In this document: piece by piece, positions 36,525 through 45,025 of the stretch
Layout: the number at the start of each line of letters is the position of its first letter
Position numbering within the stretch: the first letter of the stretch is position 1
Assembly: GCF_001905725.1 (NCBI RefSeq)
Contig: NZ_LIWB01000006.1
Span: forward strand, 124,001 to 188,000
Length of the DNA stretch: 64,000 bases
Direction of reading: 5' to 3'
Source: Streptomyces sp. CB02400
GTDB lineage: Bacteria > Actinomycetota > Actinomycetes > Streptomycetales > Streptomycetaceae
The notes under the pieces: generated by a model
The model's database searches: none
Told to the model about the DNA's origin: nothing
What the model saw: the letters and a program-made list of their open reading frames with translations, nothing else
Translations under genes and position numbers: made by a program

Positions 36525-36743
36525 ATGGCGACCAAGGACACCGGCGGCGGACAGCAGAAGGCCACCCGGTCCACGGAGGAGGTCGAGGAGCAGGCGTCGG
36601 AGGCGCAGGCTTCGGAGGACCTCAAGGAGCGTCAGGAAAAGCTGAGCGAGGACGTGGACGACGTTCTCGACGAGATCGACGATGTCCTAGAGGCTAACGC
36701 CGAGGACTTCGTGAGGTCCTTCGTCCAGAAGGGCGGCCAGTAG
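36525..36743 (+). CDS. pup: Prokaryotic ubiquitin-like protein Pup
   Basis: 72 residues from ATG 36525; agrees with the known Streptomyces Pup over almost its entire length. Intrinsically disordered, acidic, with the ARC-binding helix region ~38-60 (LSEDVDDVLDEIDDVLEANAEDFV) and C-terminus QKGGQ. The terminal Gln means Pup must be deamidated by Dop before PafA can ligate it to substrate lysines. The in-frame open region upstream back to 36387 is not Pup-like. Followed by a small hairpin (36752-36770) and the nuclease gene. Confidence 0.97.
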   Translation: MATKDTGGGQQKATRSTEEVEEQASEAQASEDLKERQEKLSEDVDDVLDEIDDVLEANAEDFVRSFVQKGGQ

Positions 36744-36751
36744 GTCGCTTT

Positions 36752-36770
36752 CACCTTCGAATGGAAGGTG
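36752..36770 (+). terminator. Small hairpin just after pup
   Basis: CACCTTC-GAATG-GAAGGTG, 7-bp perfect arms, 8 bp beyond the pup stop. It is short for a complete terminator and may attenuate read-through or protect the 3' end of an abundant pup mRNA. Confidence 0.4.
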
Positions 36771-36788
36771 GGGTCGGGGGATTTCTGA

Positions 36789-37382
36789 GTGAACCAAGGG
36801 TCGGATGTGAGGTGCTGTTCGCGCTGCAAGCAGTGCCTGCCACGTGCGGCGTTCGCAAGTAACAAAGCGATGCCCGATGGTCTCCAGGCGTACTGCCGGG
36901 AATGCTCCGCCGAGTACTACCGGCTGCGCCAGGAGGCCAAGGGGAAGAAGGTCCGGGAGAAGGTGCCGGTCCCACCGGGGCACGAGCGCTGTCCGCAGTG
37001 CGGAGACGTGAAGGCGCACTCCGAGTGGGAGCGCAACAAATCCTCTTCGGACGGCTGGGCGAGCTACTGCCGAACATGCCGGGCGGAACGGAACCGGATC
37101 AGTTACTTCAAGCGCAAGTGTGGGCTGACGCCGGCGGACTTGGACGTGTTGGTCGCGGAGCAGCAAGGTATCCGCTGTACATGCCTTGCTGCTCCGGCCG
37201 AACATGTGGATCACTGCCATGAGACGGGTAGGGTCCGTGGCGTACTGTGCTTCAGCTGCAACGCGGCGCTGGGGCAGTTCAAGGATCGGCCCGATGCCAT
37301 AAGGCGGGCTGCCGCATACGTGGAAGGAATCGCGTGGAAGCCAACACTCGTAGCACCGGGCGTCTACCAGCTGCCTTCCTGA
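36789..37382 (+). CDS. Endonuclease VII/HNH-type nuclease embedded in the proteasome operon
   Basis: 197 residues, GTG start. Two N-terminal Cys4 zinc modules are visible: C10/C13/C16 with C36-x2-C39, and C68-x2-C71 with C94-x2-C97. The C-terminal part is a recombination endonuclease VII domain: [25 protein letters not shown] with DH (141-142), H144 and C154-x2-C157-N158. The first zinc pair of this domain is C130-x-C132 rather than the usual C-x2-C. The 3' end overlaps prcB by 49 bp, so it is part of the pup-prcB-prcA transcript. Its relation to proteolysis is unknown; a DNA repair role is a reasonable guess. Confidence 0.85.
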   Translation: MNQGSDVRCCSRCKQCLPRAAFASNKAMPDGLQAYCRECSAEYYRLRQEAKGKKVREKVPVPPGHERCPQCGDVKAHSEWERNKSSSDGWASYCRTCRAERNRISYFKRKCGLTPADLDVLVAEQQGIRCTCLAAPAEHVDHCHETGRVRGVLCFSCNAALGQFKDRPDAIRRAAAYVEGIAWKPTLVAPGVYQLPS

Positions 37383-38179
37383 CGCCGGGATCCTCCTCCT
37401 TCATGGACTTCCTCTCCGAGCACCAGCCGGAACTGTTGCCGGGCAAGAGGTCGTTGCCGCCCGTGAAGGGTGTGATCGAGGCGCCGCACGGGACGACGAT
37501 CGTGGCCGTGACATTCCCGGGTGGCGTCGTGCTCGCCGGTGACCGGCGGGCCACCATGGGGAACGTCATCGCGCAGCGGGACATCGAGAAGGTGTTCCCG
37601 GCCGACGAGTACTCGGCGGTGGGGATCGCCGGTACGGCGGGTCTCGCCGTGGAGATGGTGAAGTTGTTCCAGCTGGAGCTGGAGCACTTCGAGAAGGTCG
37701 AGGGCGCGCAGCTCTCGCTGGAGGGCAAGGCGAACCGGCTGTCGACGATGATCCGGTCGAATCTGGGCATGGCCATGCAGGGACTGGCCGTTGTTCCGCT
37801 GTTCGCCGGGTACGACGTGGACCGGGACAAGGGGCGGATCTTCTCCTACGACGTCACGGGCGGGCGTTCGGAGGAGCAGGGGTACGCCGCGACCGGTTCC
37901 GGGTCGATCTTCGCGCGCGGTGCGATGAAGAAGCTGTTCCGGGACGACCTGAGTGAGGCCGAGGCCACCACGCTGGTGGTGCAGGCGCTGTATGACGCGG
38001 CAGACGACGACTCGGCGACCGGTGGTCCCGATGTCGCCCGCCGGATCTACCCGATCATCACCGTGATCACCGATGACGGCTTCCGCCGACTCACCGAGGA
38101 CGAGGCGTCCGGCATCGCCCGGTCGGTGCTGGAGCGGCGGCTGGAGCAGCCGGACGGGCCGCGGGCCTCGCTGCTGTAG
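37334..38179 (+). CDS. prcB: 20S proteasome beta subunit
   Basis: 281 residues from GTG 37334 (GGAAGGA upstream; (M)[15 protein letters not shown] matches the S. coelicolor protein). A 53-residue propeptide is removed by autoprocessing at HG|TT, exposing catalytic Thr54. Other N-terminal hydrolase features are the oxyanion/active-site Lys in GDRRATMGN region and GIAGTAG. The subunits form the inner rings of the core particle with PrcA and degrade pupylated proteins unfolded by ARC. The start lies inside the nuclease gene. Confidence 0.97.
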   Translation: MEANTRSTGRLPAAFLTPGSSSFMDFLSEHQPELLPGKRSLPPVKGVIEAPHGTTIVAVTFPGGVVLAGDRRATMGNVIAQRDIEKVFPADEYSAVGIAGTAGLAVEMVKLFQLELEHFEKVEGAQLSLEGKANRLSTMIRSNLGMAMQGLAVVPLFAGYDVDRDKGRIFSYDVTGGRSEEQGYAATGSGSIFARGAMKKLFRDDLSEAEATTLVVQALYDAADDDSATGGPDVARRIYPIITVITDDGFRRLTEDEASGIARSVLERRLEQPDGPRASLL

Positions 38180-38246
38180 GCCGCGCGGGCGGGTTGTTCG
38201 GTTGTTTGGTGGTCCAGTGACTTTGACAGAAAGGGACGGATAACCG

Positions 38247-39005
38247 GTGTCGACGCCGTTCTATGTCTCACCCCAGCAGGCGATGGCGGACCGGGCGGAG
38301 TACGCCCGTAAGGGCATCGCCCGTGGTCGCAGCCTTGTCGTGCTGCAGTATGCCGACGGGATCGTGTTCGTCGGTGAGAACCCGTCCCGTGCGCTGCACA
38401 AGTTCAGCGAGATCTATGACCGGATCGGGTTCGCCGCGGCCGGCAAGTACAACGAGTACGAGAATCTGCGGATCGGGGGCGTGCGGTACGCCGATCTGCG
38501 GGGTTACACCTACGACCGGGACGATGTGACGGCCCGGGGTCTGGCGAACGTGTACGCGCAGACGCTGGGGACGATCTTCTCGAGTGTGGGGGAGAAGCCG
38601 TACGAGGTGGAGCTGGTGGTGGCCGAGGTCGGGGAGACCCCGGAGTTCGACCAGATCTACCGGTTGCCGCATGACGGGTCCATCGTGGACGAGCACGGCT
38701 CGGTGGCGGTGGGGGGTAACGCGGAGCAGATCAGCGGGTACCTGGATCAGCGGCACCGGGACGGGATGACGCTGGCGGAGGCGCTGAAGCTGGCGGTGCA
38801 GGCGTTGTCGCGGGACACCAACGGCAGTGAGCGGGAGATTCCCGCTGAGCGGCTGGAGGTGGCGGTGCTGGACCGTACGCGGCCGCAGAAGCGGAAGTTC
38901 AAGCGGATCGGGGGGCGTCAGTTGTCCCGTCTGCTGGAGGCGGGCGGTGCGGAGACGGCCTCCGAGGCGGAGGCCGAGACGGACTCCGGCGGAGACGTCG
39001 AGTAG
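38247..39005 (+). CDS. prcA: 20S proteasome alpha subunit
   Basis: 252 residues, GTG start. N-terminal [27 protein letters not shown] is the alpha-type helix H0 region that gates the pore. Lacks a propeptide and catalytic Thr, as expected. The C-terminal 25 residues ([21 protein letters not shown]) are an acidic disordered tail. It follows prcB after 67 bp; the gate is opened by the QYL tail of ARC. Downstream is repeat copy R2. Confidence 0.96.
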   Translation: MSTPFYVSPQQAMADRAEYARKGIARGRSLVVLQYADGIVFVGENPSRALHKFSEIYDRIGFAAAGKYNEYENLRIGGVRYADLRGYTYDRDDVTARGLANVYAQTLGTIFSSVGEKPYEVELVVAEVGETPEFDQIYRLPHDGSIVDEHGSVAVGGNAEQISGYLDQRHRDGMTLAEALKLAVQALSRDTNGSEREIPAERLEVAVLDRTRPQKRKFKRIGGRQLSRLLEAGGAETASEAEAETDSGGDVE

Positions 39006-39009
39006 TGGG

Positions 39010-39580
39010 GGTGCGCGTCTGACGCCTGCGGTGTGCCTCCGGCGGTCGGGTGGGATGCCTGCGGCGGTCGGGTGGGATGCCTGCGGCGCAGCTTTCGGTT
39101 CGGTGGGGGCTTGGGTAGCGCCTGCGGCCGGTGGGTGGGTCGGGGCCGCGTCGGGGGTGTCCGTCCTCGGACCGGCGCGGATCACGTCACTTGGAGGGGG
39201 CGCGGGGCGCGGACGCGCCAGCCACTGCGGGCGGCCACCCCCGCCCCGTCCCCTCCCCGCCGTGGGCGGCCACCTGCCGCCGTGCTCGTAGGCTGCCGCT
39301 GCCGCTGCCGCTGCCGCTGCCGCTGCCGCTCCCCGCGATCCGCGGGCAGTCGTGCCGCCAACCCCCGCCCTCCGCGGGCAGTCGTGCCGCTGGGGCGGCA
39401 CGGGTGGGCGCGACGGCACCCCGTAAGCGCCGGGCTGCGCGAACACCCTCGGCCCGCACCAACGCGGGGCACCTCACACGGCGCCGGGCCGCGCGAACCC
39501 GCCCCCGGCCTACACCGACGCCGGGCGCCCCGTAAGCCGCCGGGCAGCGCAACCCCACCCCCGCTCAGCACCGCCGCAGC
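39010..39580. repeat. Copy R2 of the composite dispersed repeat, inverted
   Basis: Fills the gap between prcA and the LacI gene; no gene seen. In inverse orientation to the other copies: the ~43-bp block at 39128-39170 and the ~50-bp block at about 39202-39253 match 59581-59623 and 59499-59550 of copy R3 and 4245-4286 and 4163-4213 of R1. The 24-bp block is at 39415-39440, two TCCGCGGGCAGTCGTGCC motifs are at ~39350-39395, and a 22-bp tandem (GGCGGTCGGGTGGGATGCCT..) is at 39041-39084. Confidence 0.8.
39295..39330. repeat. Hexanucleotide microsatellite
   Basis: Six perfect GCCGCT units inside copy R2. Non-coding. Copy number could vary between strains. Confidence 0.95.
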
Positions 39581-39582
39581 CC

Positions 39583-40605
39583 TCAGCGGGGCGCCGGGGC
39601 CGTGGACCCCCGTACCACCAGCTCGACCGGGATGTCGCCCGCAGCGGGGGCGCGGCCCTCCAGGACCGCCAGCAACGCCTCCATCCCCCGCTCACCGAAA
39701 AGCTCCGCATCCAACCGCACCGTGGTCAGCTCCGGATCGATCGCGCTCGCGAGGGCCAGATCGTCCAGACCGGTGACGGACAGGTCCTCGGGAACGCGCA
39801 GTCCCAGACGCCGCGCGGCCTTGTACGTGCCGGCCGCCAGATGGTCGTCGTCGCAGACCACGGCGGTGGGGCGGTCCGGCACCGCCGCCGCCCCGGAGAG
39901 CGCGGCCTCCGCAGACACATCCGCCCCCTTGATCGAGATCGGTGCCCGCGCCGTGCGCAACGACGTCCCCGGAACCTTCCGCAGCCGCGCCGCCAGCTCC
40001 CGCGCGCGTACCTCGAAGGTCCAGGACGCCACATCCGCCGCCAGGTGCAGAAAGTGGCGGTGGCCCAGTGCCAGGAGGTGGTCGGTGACCTGGCGGACGC
40101 CGTCGGCGATGTCGAGGTTGACCGTGGCCGCGCCCACACTGCCCCCGGGGTCGCTGTCCAGCATCACCAGCGGCAGCGCCTCGCCGCGGATCGCGGTGAG
40201 GGCCTCCGCGGCCATGGAGGAGGCGATGACGCCGTCCAGGGCCGCCTGCGCGGACGCGAAGGGGTCGCGGGCGGGGCCGATGCCCTCGGGGGAGGGGTAG
40301 AGGACCACGCCGAAGCCGTGCCGGGAGGCCACCCGGGCGGCGCCGGTGTAGACACCGGCGAAGAACTCCGTGGTGAGGGCGGGGACGACCAGGAGGACCG
40401 TACGGGTGCGGCCGAGGCGGAGATTGCGGGCGGCCAGGTTGGGGCGGTAGCCCAGGGTGCGCGCGGCCTCGCGGACGCGTTCCGCCGTGGCCTCGGAGAC
40501 CCGGCCGCGCCACTTGTCGCCGAGGACCAGGGAGACCGCCGCCTGGGAGACGCCGGCGGCCTGGGCGACGTCCCGGCTCGTGGGGCGGGTGCCGGCTCGG
40601 GGCAT
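39583..40605 (-). CDS. LacI-family transcriptional regulator
   Basis: 340 residues from ATG 40605. N-terminal helix-turn-helix TSRDVAQAAGVSQAAVSLVL (~8-27) with hinge region, then a periplasmic-binding-protein-like effector domain (RTRTVLLVVPALTTEFFAGVY, PTAVVCDDDHLAAGTYKAARRLGLRVPEDLSVTGLDDL). Effector probably a sugar or nucleoside-like ligand, not identifiable. Divergent from an MFS transporter gene with an inverted repeat between them, so it probably represses that gene. This pair splits prcA from pafA. Confidence 0.93.
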   Translation of the reverse strand: MPRAGTRPTSRDVAQAAGVSQAAVSLVLGDKWRGRVSEATAERVREAARTLGYRPNLAARNLRLGRTRTVLLVVPALTTEFFAGVYTGAARVASRHGFGVVLYPSPEGIGPARDPFASAQAALDGVIASSMAAEALTAIRGEALPLVMLDSDPGGSVGAATVNLDIADGVRQVTDHLLALGHRHFLHLAADVASWTFEVRARELAARLRKVPGTSLRTARAPISIKGADVSAEAALSGAAAVPDRPTAVVCDDDHLAAGTYKAARRLGLRVPEDLSVTGLDDLALASAIDPELTTVRLDAELFGERGMEALLAVLEGRAPAAGDIPVELVVRGSTAPAPR

Positions 40606-40649
40606 CGTCGGGCCGCTCCTTCGTCTGGACTGGTGAACAGCGGACATGG

Positions 40650-40676
40650 TACGTATGGAGTGCTTAGTTATACGTA
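40650..40676. promoter_or_regulatory. Candidate operator between the LacI and MFS genes
   Basis: Inverted repeat TACGTAT (40650-40656) and ATACGTA (40670-40676), 13-bp spacing, in the 94-bp divergent promoter region. Unusually AT-rich for this genome. Confidence 0.4.
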
Positions 40677-40699
40677 AAACTTCCAGTGAAGGGGCCCGC

Positions 40700-41959
40700 A
40701 TGGCCACGGGATACCTGGATATCCTCCGGGCACGGCACGCCACCCGGCTGCTCGTGGGCACGCTCGTGGGACGGCTGCCCAACGCGACCGCCGCCATCGC
40801 GATCGTGCTGTTCGTGCGCGCGGAGGGCGGTACGTACAGCCTCGCCGGCGCGCTGGCGGCGGTGTACGGCGTCGCCAACGCCGTGGGGCAGCCGGTGCTG
40901 GGGCGGCTGGTGGATCTGCGCGGGCAGCCGCGGGTGCAGTTGCCGGCCGCGGTGCTGTCGGCACTGGCGATGGCCGTGTTCGCCTTCGCGGGAACCGGGT
41001 CGCCGGCGGTGGCGTACGGCGCGGTGGCCGCGGCGGGGCTCTTCACCCCGCCCCTGGAGGGCGGACTGCGCGCCCTGTGGTCCTCCGTGCTGCCCGAGGA
41101 GGACCACGTCCACCGGGCGTACGCCATGGACGCCGTGGCGCAGGAGGTGATGTTCACCGTCGGGCCGCTGCTGGTGACGGTGTGCGCCTCGTTGTGGTCG
41201 GCGCAGGCCGCGCTGCTGGTGCTGAACGTCATCGGGGTGCTGGGGGCCCTCTCCGTGGTCGTCTCGCCGCCCTCGCGCGCCTGGCGGTCGGCGCCGCGCG
41301 AGGCGCACTGGCTGGGCGCGCTGCGCTCGACGGGGCTGCTCGCGCTGCTGGGTGCCTTCCTGGCCGTGGGGATGGCGCTGGGGTCCATCACCGTGGCGGC
41401 GGTGTCGTACGCGGACGAGCACGGCGGCGACCAGGTGTACGGCTGGCTGATGGCCGGGATCGGGCTGGGTGCGCTCATCGGCGGTATGGCGTACGGGGCG
41501 CGGCAGTGGGCCGGTGAGCCCGCGCGGCGACTCCAGGGGCTCGTGGCCCTTCTGGCGGTGTGTTACCTGCCGCTGATGCTGATGCCGGGCGCGGTGGCCA
41601 TGACGTTGCTCATGGTGGTCGCCGGGCTCTTCCTGGCACCGGCCATCGCTTGTGCTTTCGTGCTCGTGGACCGGCACGCGCCGCGCGGGACCGTCACGGA
41701 GGCGTTCTCCTGGCTGGTGACGACGTTCACTGTGGGCGCGTCGGTCGGAACGGGCCTCACCGGTCCGGTCGTCGAGGCGGGCGGGGCGCTGTGGGGGTTC
41801 GCCGTGCCGGGGGTCGCGGGTGGCGTGTCGCTGCTGGTTTTGATCGCCACGGGACGGGTACTGGCAGTTCCCGCCGGGAGGGCGGTGGTCGCGGCCCGTT
41901 CGGAAAATGATCCAAATCGTGCCGTCGAACCTCGTTTCAGGTCGGGGGATCGGGCGTAA
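40700..41959 (+). CDS. Major facilitator superfamily transporter
   Basis: 419 residues from ATG 40700 (GAAGGGG upstream). Twelve hydrophobic segments are discernible, with the MFS loop 2-3 motif variant GRLVDLRGQPR after the second helix (~70). Likely an exporter of drugs or sugars driven by the proton gradient. C-terminal ~25 residues are hydrophilic. Presumably controlled by the divergent LacI-type regulator. Confidence 0.88.
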   Translation: MATGYLDILRARHATRLLVGTLVGRLPNATAAIAIVLFVRAEGGTYSLAGALAAVYGVANAVGQPVLGRLVDLRGQPRVQLPAAVLSALAMAVFAFAGTGSPAVAYGAVAAAGLFTPPLEGGLRALWSSVLPEEDHVHRAYAMDAVAQEVMFTVGPLLVTVCASLWSAQAALLVLNVIGVLGALSVVVSPPSRAWRSAPREAHWLGALRSTGLLALLGAFLAVGMALGSITVAAVSYADEHGGDQVYGWLMAGIGLGALIGGMAYGARQWAGEPARRLQGLVALLAVCYLPLMLMPGAVAMTLLMVVAGLFLAPAIACAFVLVDRHAPRGTVTEAFSWLVTTFTVGASVGTGLTGPVVEAGGALWGFAVPGVAGGVSLLVLIATGRVLAVPAGRAVVAARSENDPNRAVEPRFRSGDRA

Positions 41960-41962
41960 TGT
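41935..41962 (+). promoter_or_regulatory. Promoter of pafA
   Basis: TTTCAG (41935-41940), 16 nt, TAATGT (41957-41962), ending 6 nt before the pafA ATG; predicts a leaderless transcript. It overlaps the 3' end of the MFS gene. Confidence 0.5.
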
Positions 41963-41968
41963 TCCCTC

Positions 41969-43330
41969 ATGGACCGCCGCATTTTCGGGCTGGAGAACGA
42001 GTACGGCGTCACGTGCACGTTCAGGGGACAGCGCCGCCTGTCGCCTGACGAGGTGGCGCGGTACCTCTTCCGCCGTGTCGTGTCATGGGGCCGAAGCAGC
42101 AATGTCTTTCTGCGGAACGGCGCCCGCCTCTATCTCGACGTGGGATCACATCCGGAATACGCAACGCCGGAATGTGACAACGTGACCGAACTGGTCACCC
42201 ACGACAAGGCAGGCGAGCGCATTCTCGAAGGACTCCTGGTGGACGCCGAACGACGCCTGCACGAGGAGGGAATCGCGGGCGACGTCTACCTCTTCAAGAA
42301 CAACACCGACTCCGCCGGCAACTCCTACGGCTGCCACGAGAATTATCTGGTGGCCCGGCACGGGGAGTTCTCGCGGCTCGCGGACATCCTTATTCCGTTC
42401 CTGGTGACCAGGCAGTTGCTGTGCGGCGCCGGCAAGGTGCTGCAGACGCCGCGCGGCGCCGTGTACTGCGTGAGCCAGCGGGCCGAGCACATCTGGGAGG
42501 GCGTCTCCTCGGCGACGACCCGCTCGCGGCCCATCATCAACACGCGCGACGAGCCGCACGCGGACGCCGAGCGCTACCGCCGGCTGCACGTCATCGTGGG
42601 CGACTCGAACATGTCCGAGACGACCATGCTGCTCAAGGTCGGCGCCACCGACCTGGTGCTGCGCATGATCGAGGCGGGCACCGTGATGCGCGACCTCACC
42701 CTGGAGAACCCGATCCGGGCGATCCGCGAGGTCAGCCACGACATCACGGGCCGGCGCAAGGTGCGCCTGGCCAGCGGCCGGGAGGCCTCCGCGCTGGAGG
42801 TGCAGCGCGAGTACTACGAGAAGGCGCTGGACTTCTGCGAGCGCCGGGGCATCCGCACCGGCACCGTCGAGCAGGTGCTGGAGCTGTGGGGCCGTACGCT
42901 GGACGCGATCGAGGCCGAGGACCTCGACCGTATCGGCACCGAGATCGACTGGGTCATGAAGTACAAGCTCCTCGAGCGGTACCGGGCCAAGCACAACATG
43001 ACGATGTCGCACCCGAGGGTCGCGCAGATAGACCTCGCCTACCACGACATCCACCGCCGGCGGGGGCTGTACTACCTGCTGGAGAAAAAGGGACAAGCGG
43101 CCCGGATCTGCAACGATTTGAAGATCTTCGAGGGCAAGTCCGTTCCGCCGCAGACCACTCGGGCCAGGCTGCGGGGCGACTTCATCCGGCGGGCCCAGGA
43201 ACAGCGCCGCGACTTCACCGTCGACTGGGTGCACCTCAAGCTCAACGACCAGGCCCAGCGCACGGTGTTGTGCAAGGACCCGTTCCGCTCGGTGGACGAA
43301 CGGGTGGAGAAGCTGATCGCCGGAATGTGA
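41969..43330 (+). CDS. pafA: Pup--protein ligase PafA
   Basis: 453 residues. Activates the C-terminal Glu of Pup with ATP and joins it to substrate lysines. Glutamine-synthetase-type fold: nucleotide loop GLENEYG (7-13), catalytic base Asp57 in [17 protein letters not shown], and [19 protein letters not shown]. The Dop-loop insertion is absent, which separates it from dop. The C-terminal domain (~380-453) binds Pup. Starts 10 bp after the MFS stop but has its own leaderless promoter. Confidence 0.97.
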   Translation: MDRRIFGLENEYGVTCTFRGQRRLSPDEVARYLFRRVVSWGRSSNVFLRNGARLYLDVGSHPEYATPECDNVTELVTHDKAGERILEGLLVDAERRLHEEGIAGDVYLFKNNTDSAGNSYGCHENYLVARHGEFSRLADILIPFLVTRQLLCGAGKVLQTPRGAVYCVSQRAEHIWEGVSSATTRSRPIINTRDEPHADAERYRRLHVIVGDSNMSETTMLLKVGATDLVLRMIEAGTVMRDLTLENPIRAIREVSHDITGRRKVRLASGREASALEVQREYYEKALDFCERRGIRTGTVEQVLELWGRTLDAIEAEDLDRIGTEIDWVMKYKLLERYRAKHNMTMSHPRVAQIDLAYHDIHRRRGLYYLLEKKGQAARICNDLKIFEGKSVPPQTTRARLRGDFIRRAQEQRRDFTVDWVHLKLNDQAQRTVLCKDPFRSVDERVEKLIAGM

Positions 43331-43467
43331 GAGACGCGTTCCGCCAGGGATCCCAAAATTCCCGGAACGTCACACGGGCGCCGTACGTTACACCGTGCGG
43401 CGCCCTTCTCACGCCGTAGAGTTGCGCGGACGCCATCCACAAGATCGATGATTACGAGGCCCCCACC

Positions 43468-44469
43468 GTGCGCCGACGCTCACTACTCATTGCCGTTCCC
43501 GCTGGACTGGTGACCCTCGCCGCGTGCGGCGACGACAAGTCCGACTCGGGCAAGGCCAGCGACAGCGCCTCGCCCTCGGCGCCCCAGACGTCCGCGGCGC
43601 CGTCGCCGAAGATCGTCGACGGGCCGCTGCCGGCGATCACCGCGGGCACGAAGTTCGGGGAGAAGCCGACGGTCGCCAAGGGCAGCGGCGACCCGTCCAA
43701 GGACCTCGCGGTCAAGACGGTCATCGCGGGCGGCGGCAAGACGGTCGCGGAGAACGACTTCGTCGTGGCCCACTACCTGGGCCAGGTGTGGAGCACCGCG
43801 AAGGTGTTCGACAACTCCTACGACCGCAAGACCCCGCTGGCCATCCAGCTCGCCCAGGGCACCATCATCGACGGCTGGCGGTACGCGCTGACCGGCAAGA
43901 AGGCCGGCAGCCGCGTCCAGATGGCCGTCCCGCCCACCTGGGGCTACGGCGAGCAGGGCAATGAGCAGGCCGGCATCAAGGGCACCGACACGCTGGTGTT
44001 CGTGGTCGACATCCAGGACTCGTTCAACGCCAAGAGCTCCGCCAAGGGCACCGAGGTGGCGCAGGACGACAAGGACCTGCCCAAGGTCGGCACCAACACC
44101 GACGGCAAGGCCCCCTCCATCGAGGTGCCCGACGCGGACGCCCCGAAGAAGCTCGTGTCGAGCTATGTCATCGAGGGCGACGGCGAGGAGGTCGGCGCCG
44201 AGAACAGCGTCCTCGTGCAGTACAAGGGCGTGCTGTGGGACGGCGGCAAGGAGTTCGACTCCACGTACGACCGGGGGCAGCTCACGTCGTTCTCGCTCCA
44301 GCAGGTCGTCAAGGGCTGGGCGCAGGGGCTGACCGGCAAGAAGGTCGGCAGCCGGGTCCTCATCGTCATCCCGCCGGAGCTGGGTTACGGCGACAATCCG
44401 CCGGAGGGCAGCGGCATCAAGAAGGACTCGACGCTGGTCTTCTCGGTGGACATCCTCGCGAAGCTGTGA
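43468..44469 (+). CDS. Secreted FKBP-type peptidyl-prolyl isomerase with two FKBP domains
   Basis: 333 residues, GTG start. Lipoprotein signal peptide with lipobox LAAC (Cys20), then an Asp/Ser/Pro linker. Two FKBP domains follow at ~85-190 (VVAHYLGQVWSTAKVFDNSYDRKTP..., GWRYALTGKKAGSRVQMAVP, GYGEQG) and ~225-333 (VLVQYKGVLWDGGKEFDSTYDRG, GWAQGLTGKKVGSRVLIVIPPELGYGDN). Domain 1 lacks several aromatic active-site residues kept in domain 2. Folding helper at the outer face of the membrane. Sits between pafA and a cytoplasmic FKBP gene. Confidence 0.92.
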   Translation: MRRRSLLIAVPAGLVTLAACGDDKSDSGKASDSASPSAPQTSAAPSPKIVDGPLPAITAGTKFGEKPTVAKGSGDPSKDLAVKTVIAGGGKTVAENDFVVAHYLGQVWSTAKVFDNSYDRKTPLAIQLAQGTIIDGWRYALTGKKAGSRVQMAVPPTWGYGEQGNEQAGIKGTDTLVFVVDIQDSFNAKSSAKGTEVAQDDKDLPKVGTNTDGKAPSIEVPDADAPKKLVSSYVIEGDGEEVGAENSVLVQYKGVLWDGGKEFDSTYDRGQLTSFSLQQVVKGWAQGLTGKKVGSRVLIVIPPELGYGDNPPEGSGIKKDSTLVFSVDILAKL

Positions 44470-44530
44470 CGCCGTGGGGATGTAAGACTGTGCGTGTTCG
44501 CCTTTCCGCAGACAAGCAGGAGCGTTAGAC

Positions 44531-44902
44531 GTGAGCATCGACAAGCCCGAGATCGACTTCCCGGGCGGCGAGCCCCCGGCGGACCTCGAGATCAAGGACA
44601 TCTGGGAGGGCGACGGCGAGGTGGCGCAGGCGGGCCAGACCGTCACCGTGCACTACGTCGGCGTGGCCTTCAGCACGGGCGAGGAGTTCGACGCCAGCTG
44701 GAACCGTGGCACCCCCTTCCGCTTCCCGCTGGGCGGCGGCCGGGTCATCAAGGGCTGGGACCAGGGCGTGCAGGGCATGAAGGTCGGCGGCCGCCGCCAG
44801 CTGACCATCCCCGCCCACCTCGCCTACGGCAACCAGAGCCCCACCCCGTTGATCAAGCCCGGTGAGACCCTGATCTTCGTGGTCGACCTGCTCGGCGTCT
44901 GA
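44531..44902 (+). CDS. FKBP-type peptidyl-prolyl cis-trans isomerase, cytoplasmic
   Basis: 123 residues, single FKBP domain with no signal peptide. Active-site region is well kept: VTVHYVGVAFSTGEEFDASWNRGTPFRFPLGGGRVIKGWDQG, then GGRRQLTIPAHLAYGNQ and TLIFVVDLLGV. Homologues bind FK506 and catalyse Xaa-Pro isomerisation. GTG start 61 bp after the lipoprotein FKBP gene. Ends in a terminator with a short T-run. Confidence 0.94.
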   Translation: MSIDKPEIDFPGGEPPADLEIKDIWEGDGEVAQAGQTVTVHYVGVAFSTGEEFDASWNRGTPFRFPLGGGRVIKGWDQGVQGMKVGGRRQLTIPAHLAYGNQSPTPLIKPGETLIFVVDLLGV

Positions 44903-44924
44903 TCCGACCGAGGCCGATCATCCG

Positions 44925-44961
44925 GGGCCCATGCCTGTCCGGGCGTGGGCCCTCGGCTTTT
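44925..44961 (+). terminator. Terminator after the FKBP genes
   Basis: GGGCCCATGCC (44925-44935) pairs with GGCGTGGGCCC (44942-44952) including a G-U pair, followed by CGGCTTTTA. One of few sites here with a partial U-tract. Confidence 0.65.
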
Positions 44962-45025
44962 ACCGCGCCGCCTCGGGGCGGTACGGTCGTCGCTCGTAAG
45001 CACCATAGGGAGGCGAAGCGGGTCG

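Noticed and set aside
39006-39582. Small genes in the prcA-lacI gap
   Set aside because: All frames are Arg/Pro/Gly-rich translations of repeat DNA without ribosome binding sites.
41077-41678. Alternative frames inside the MFS gene
   Set aside because: Transmembrane pattern and homology support only the frame starting at 40700.
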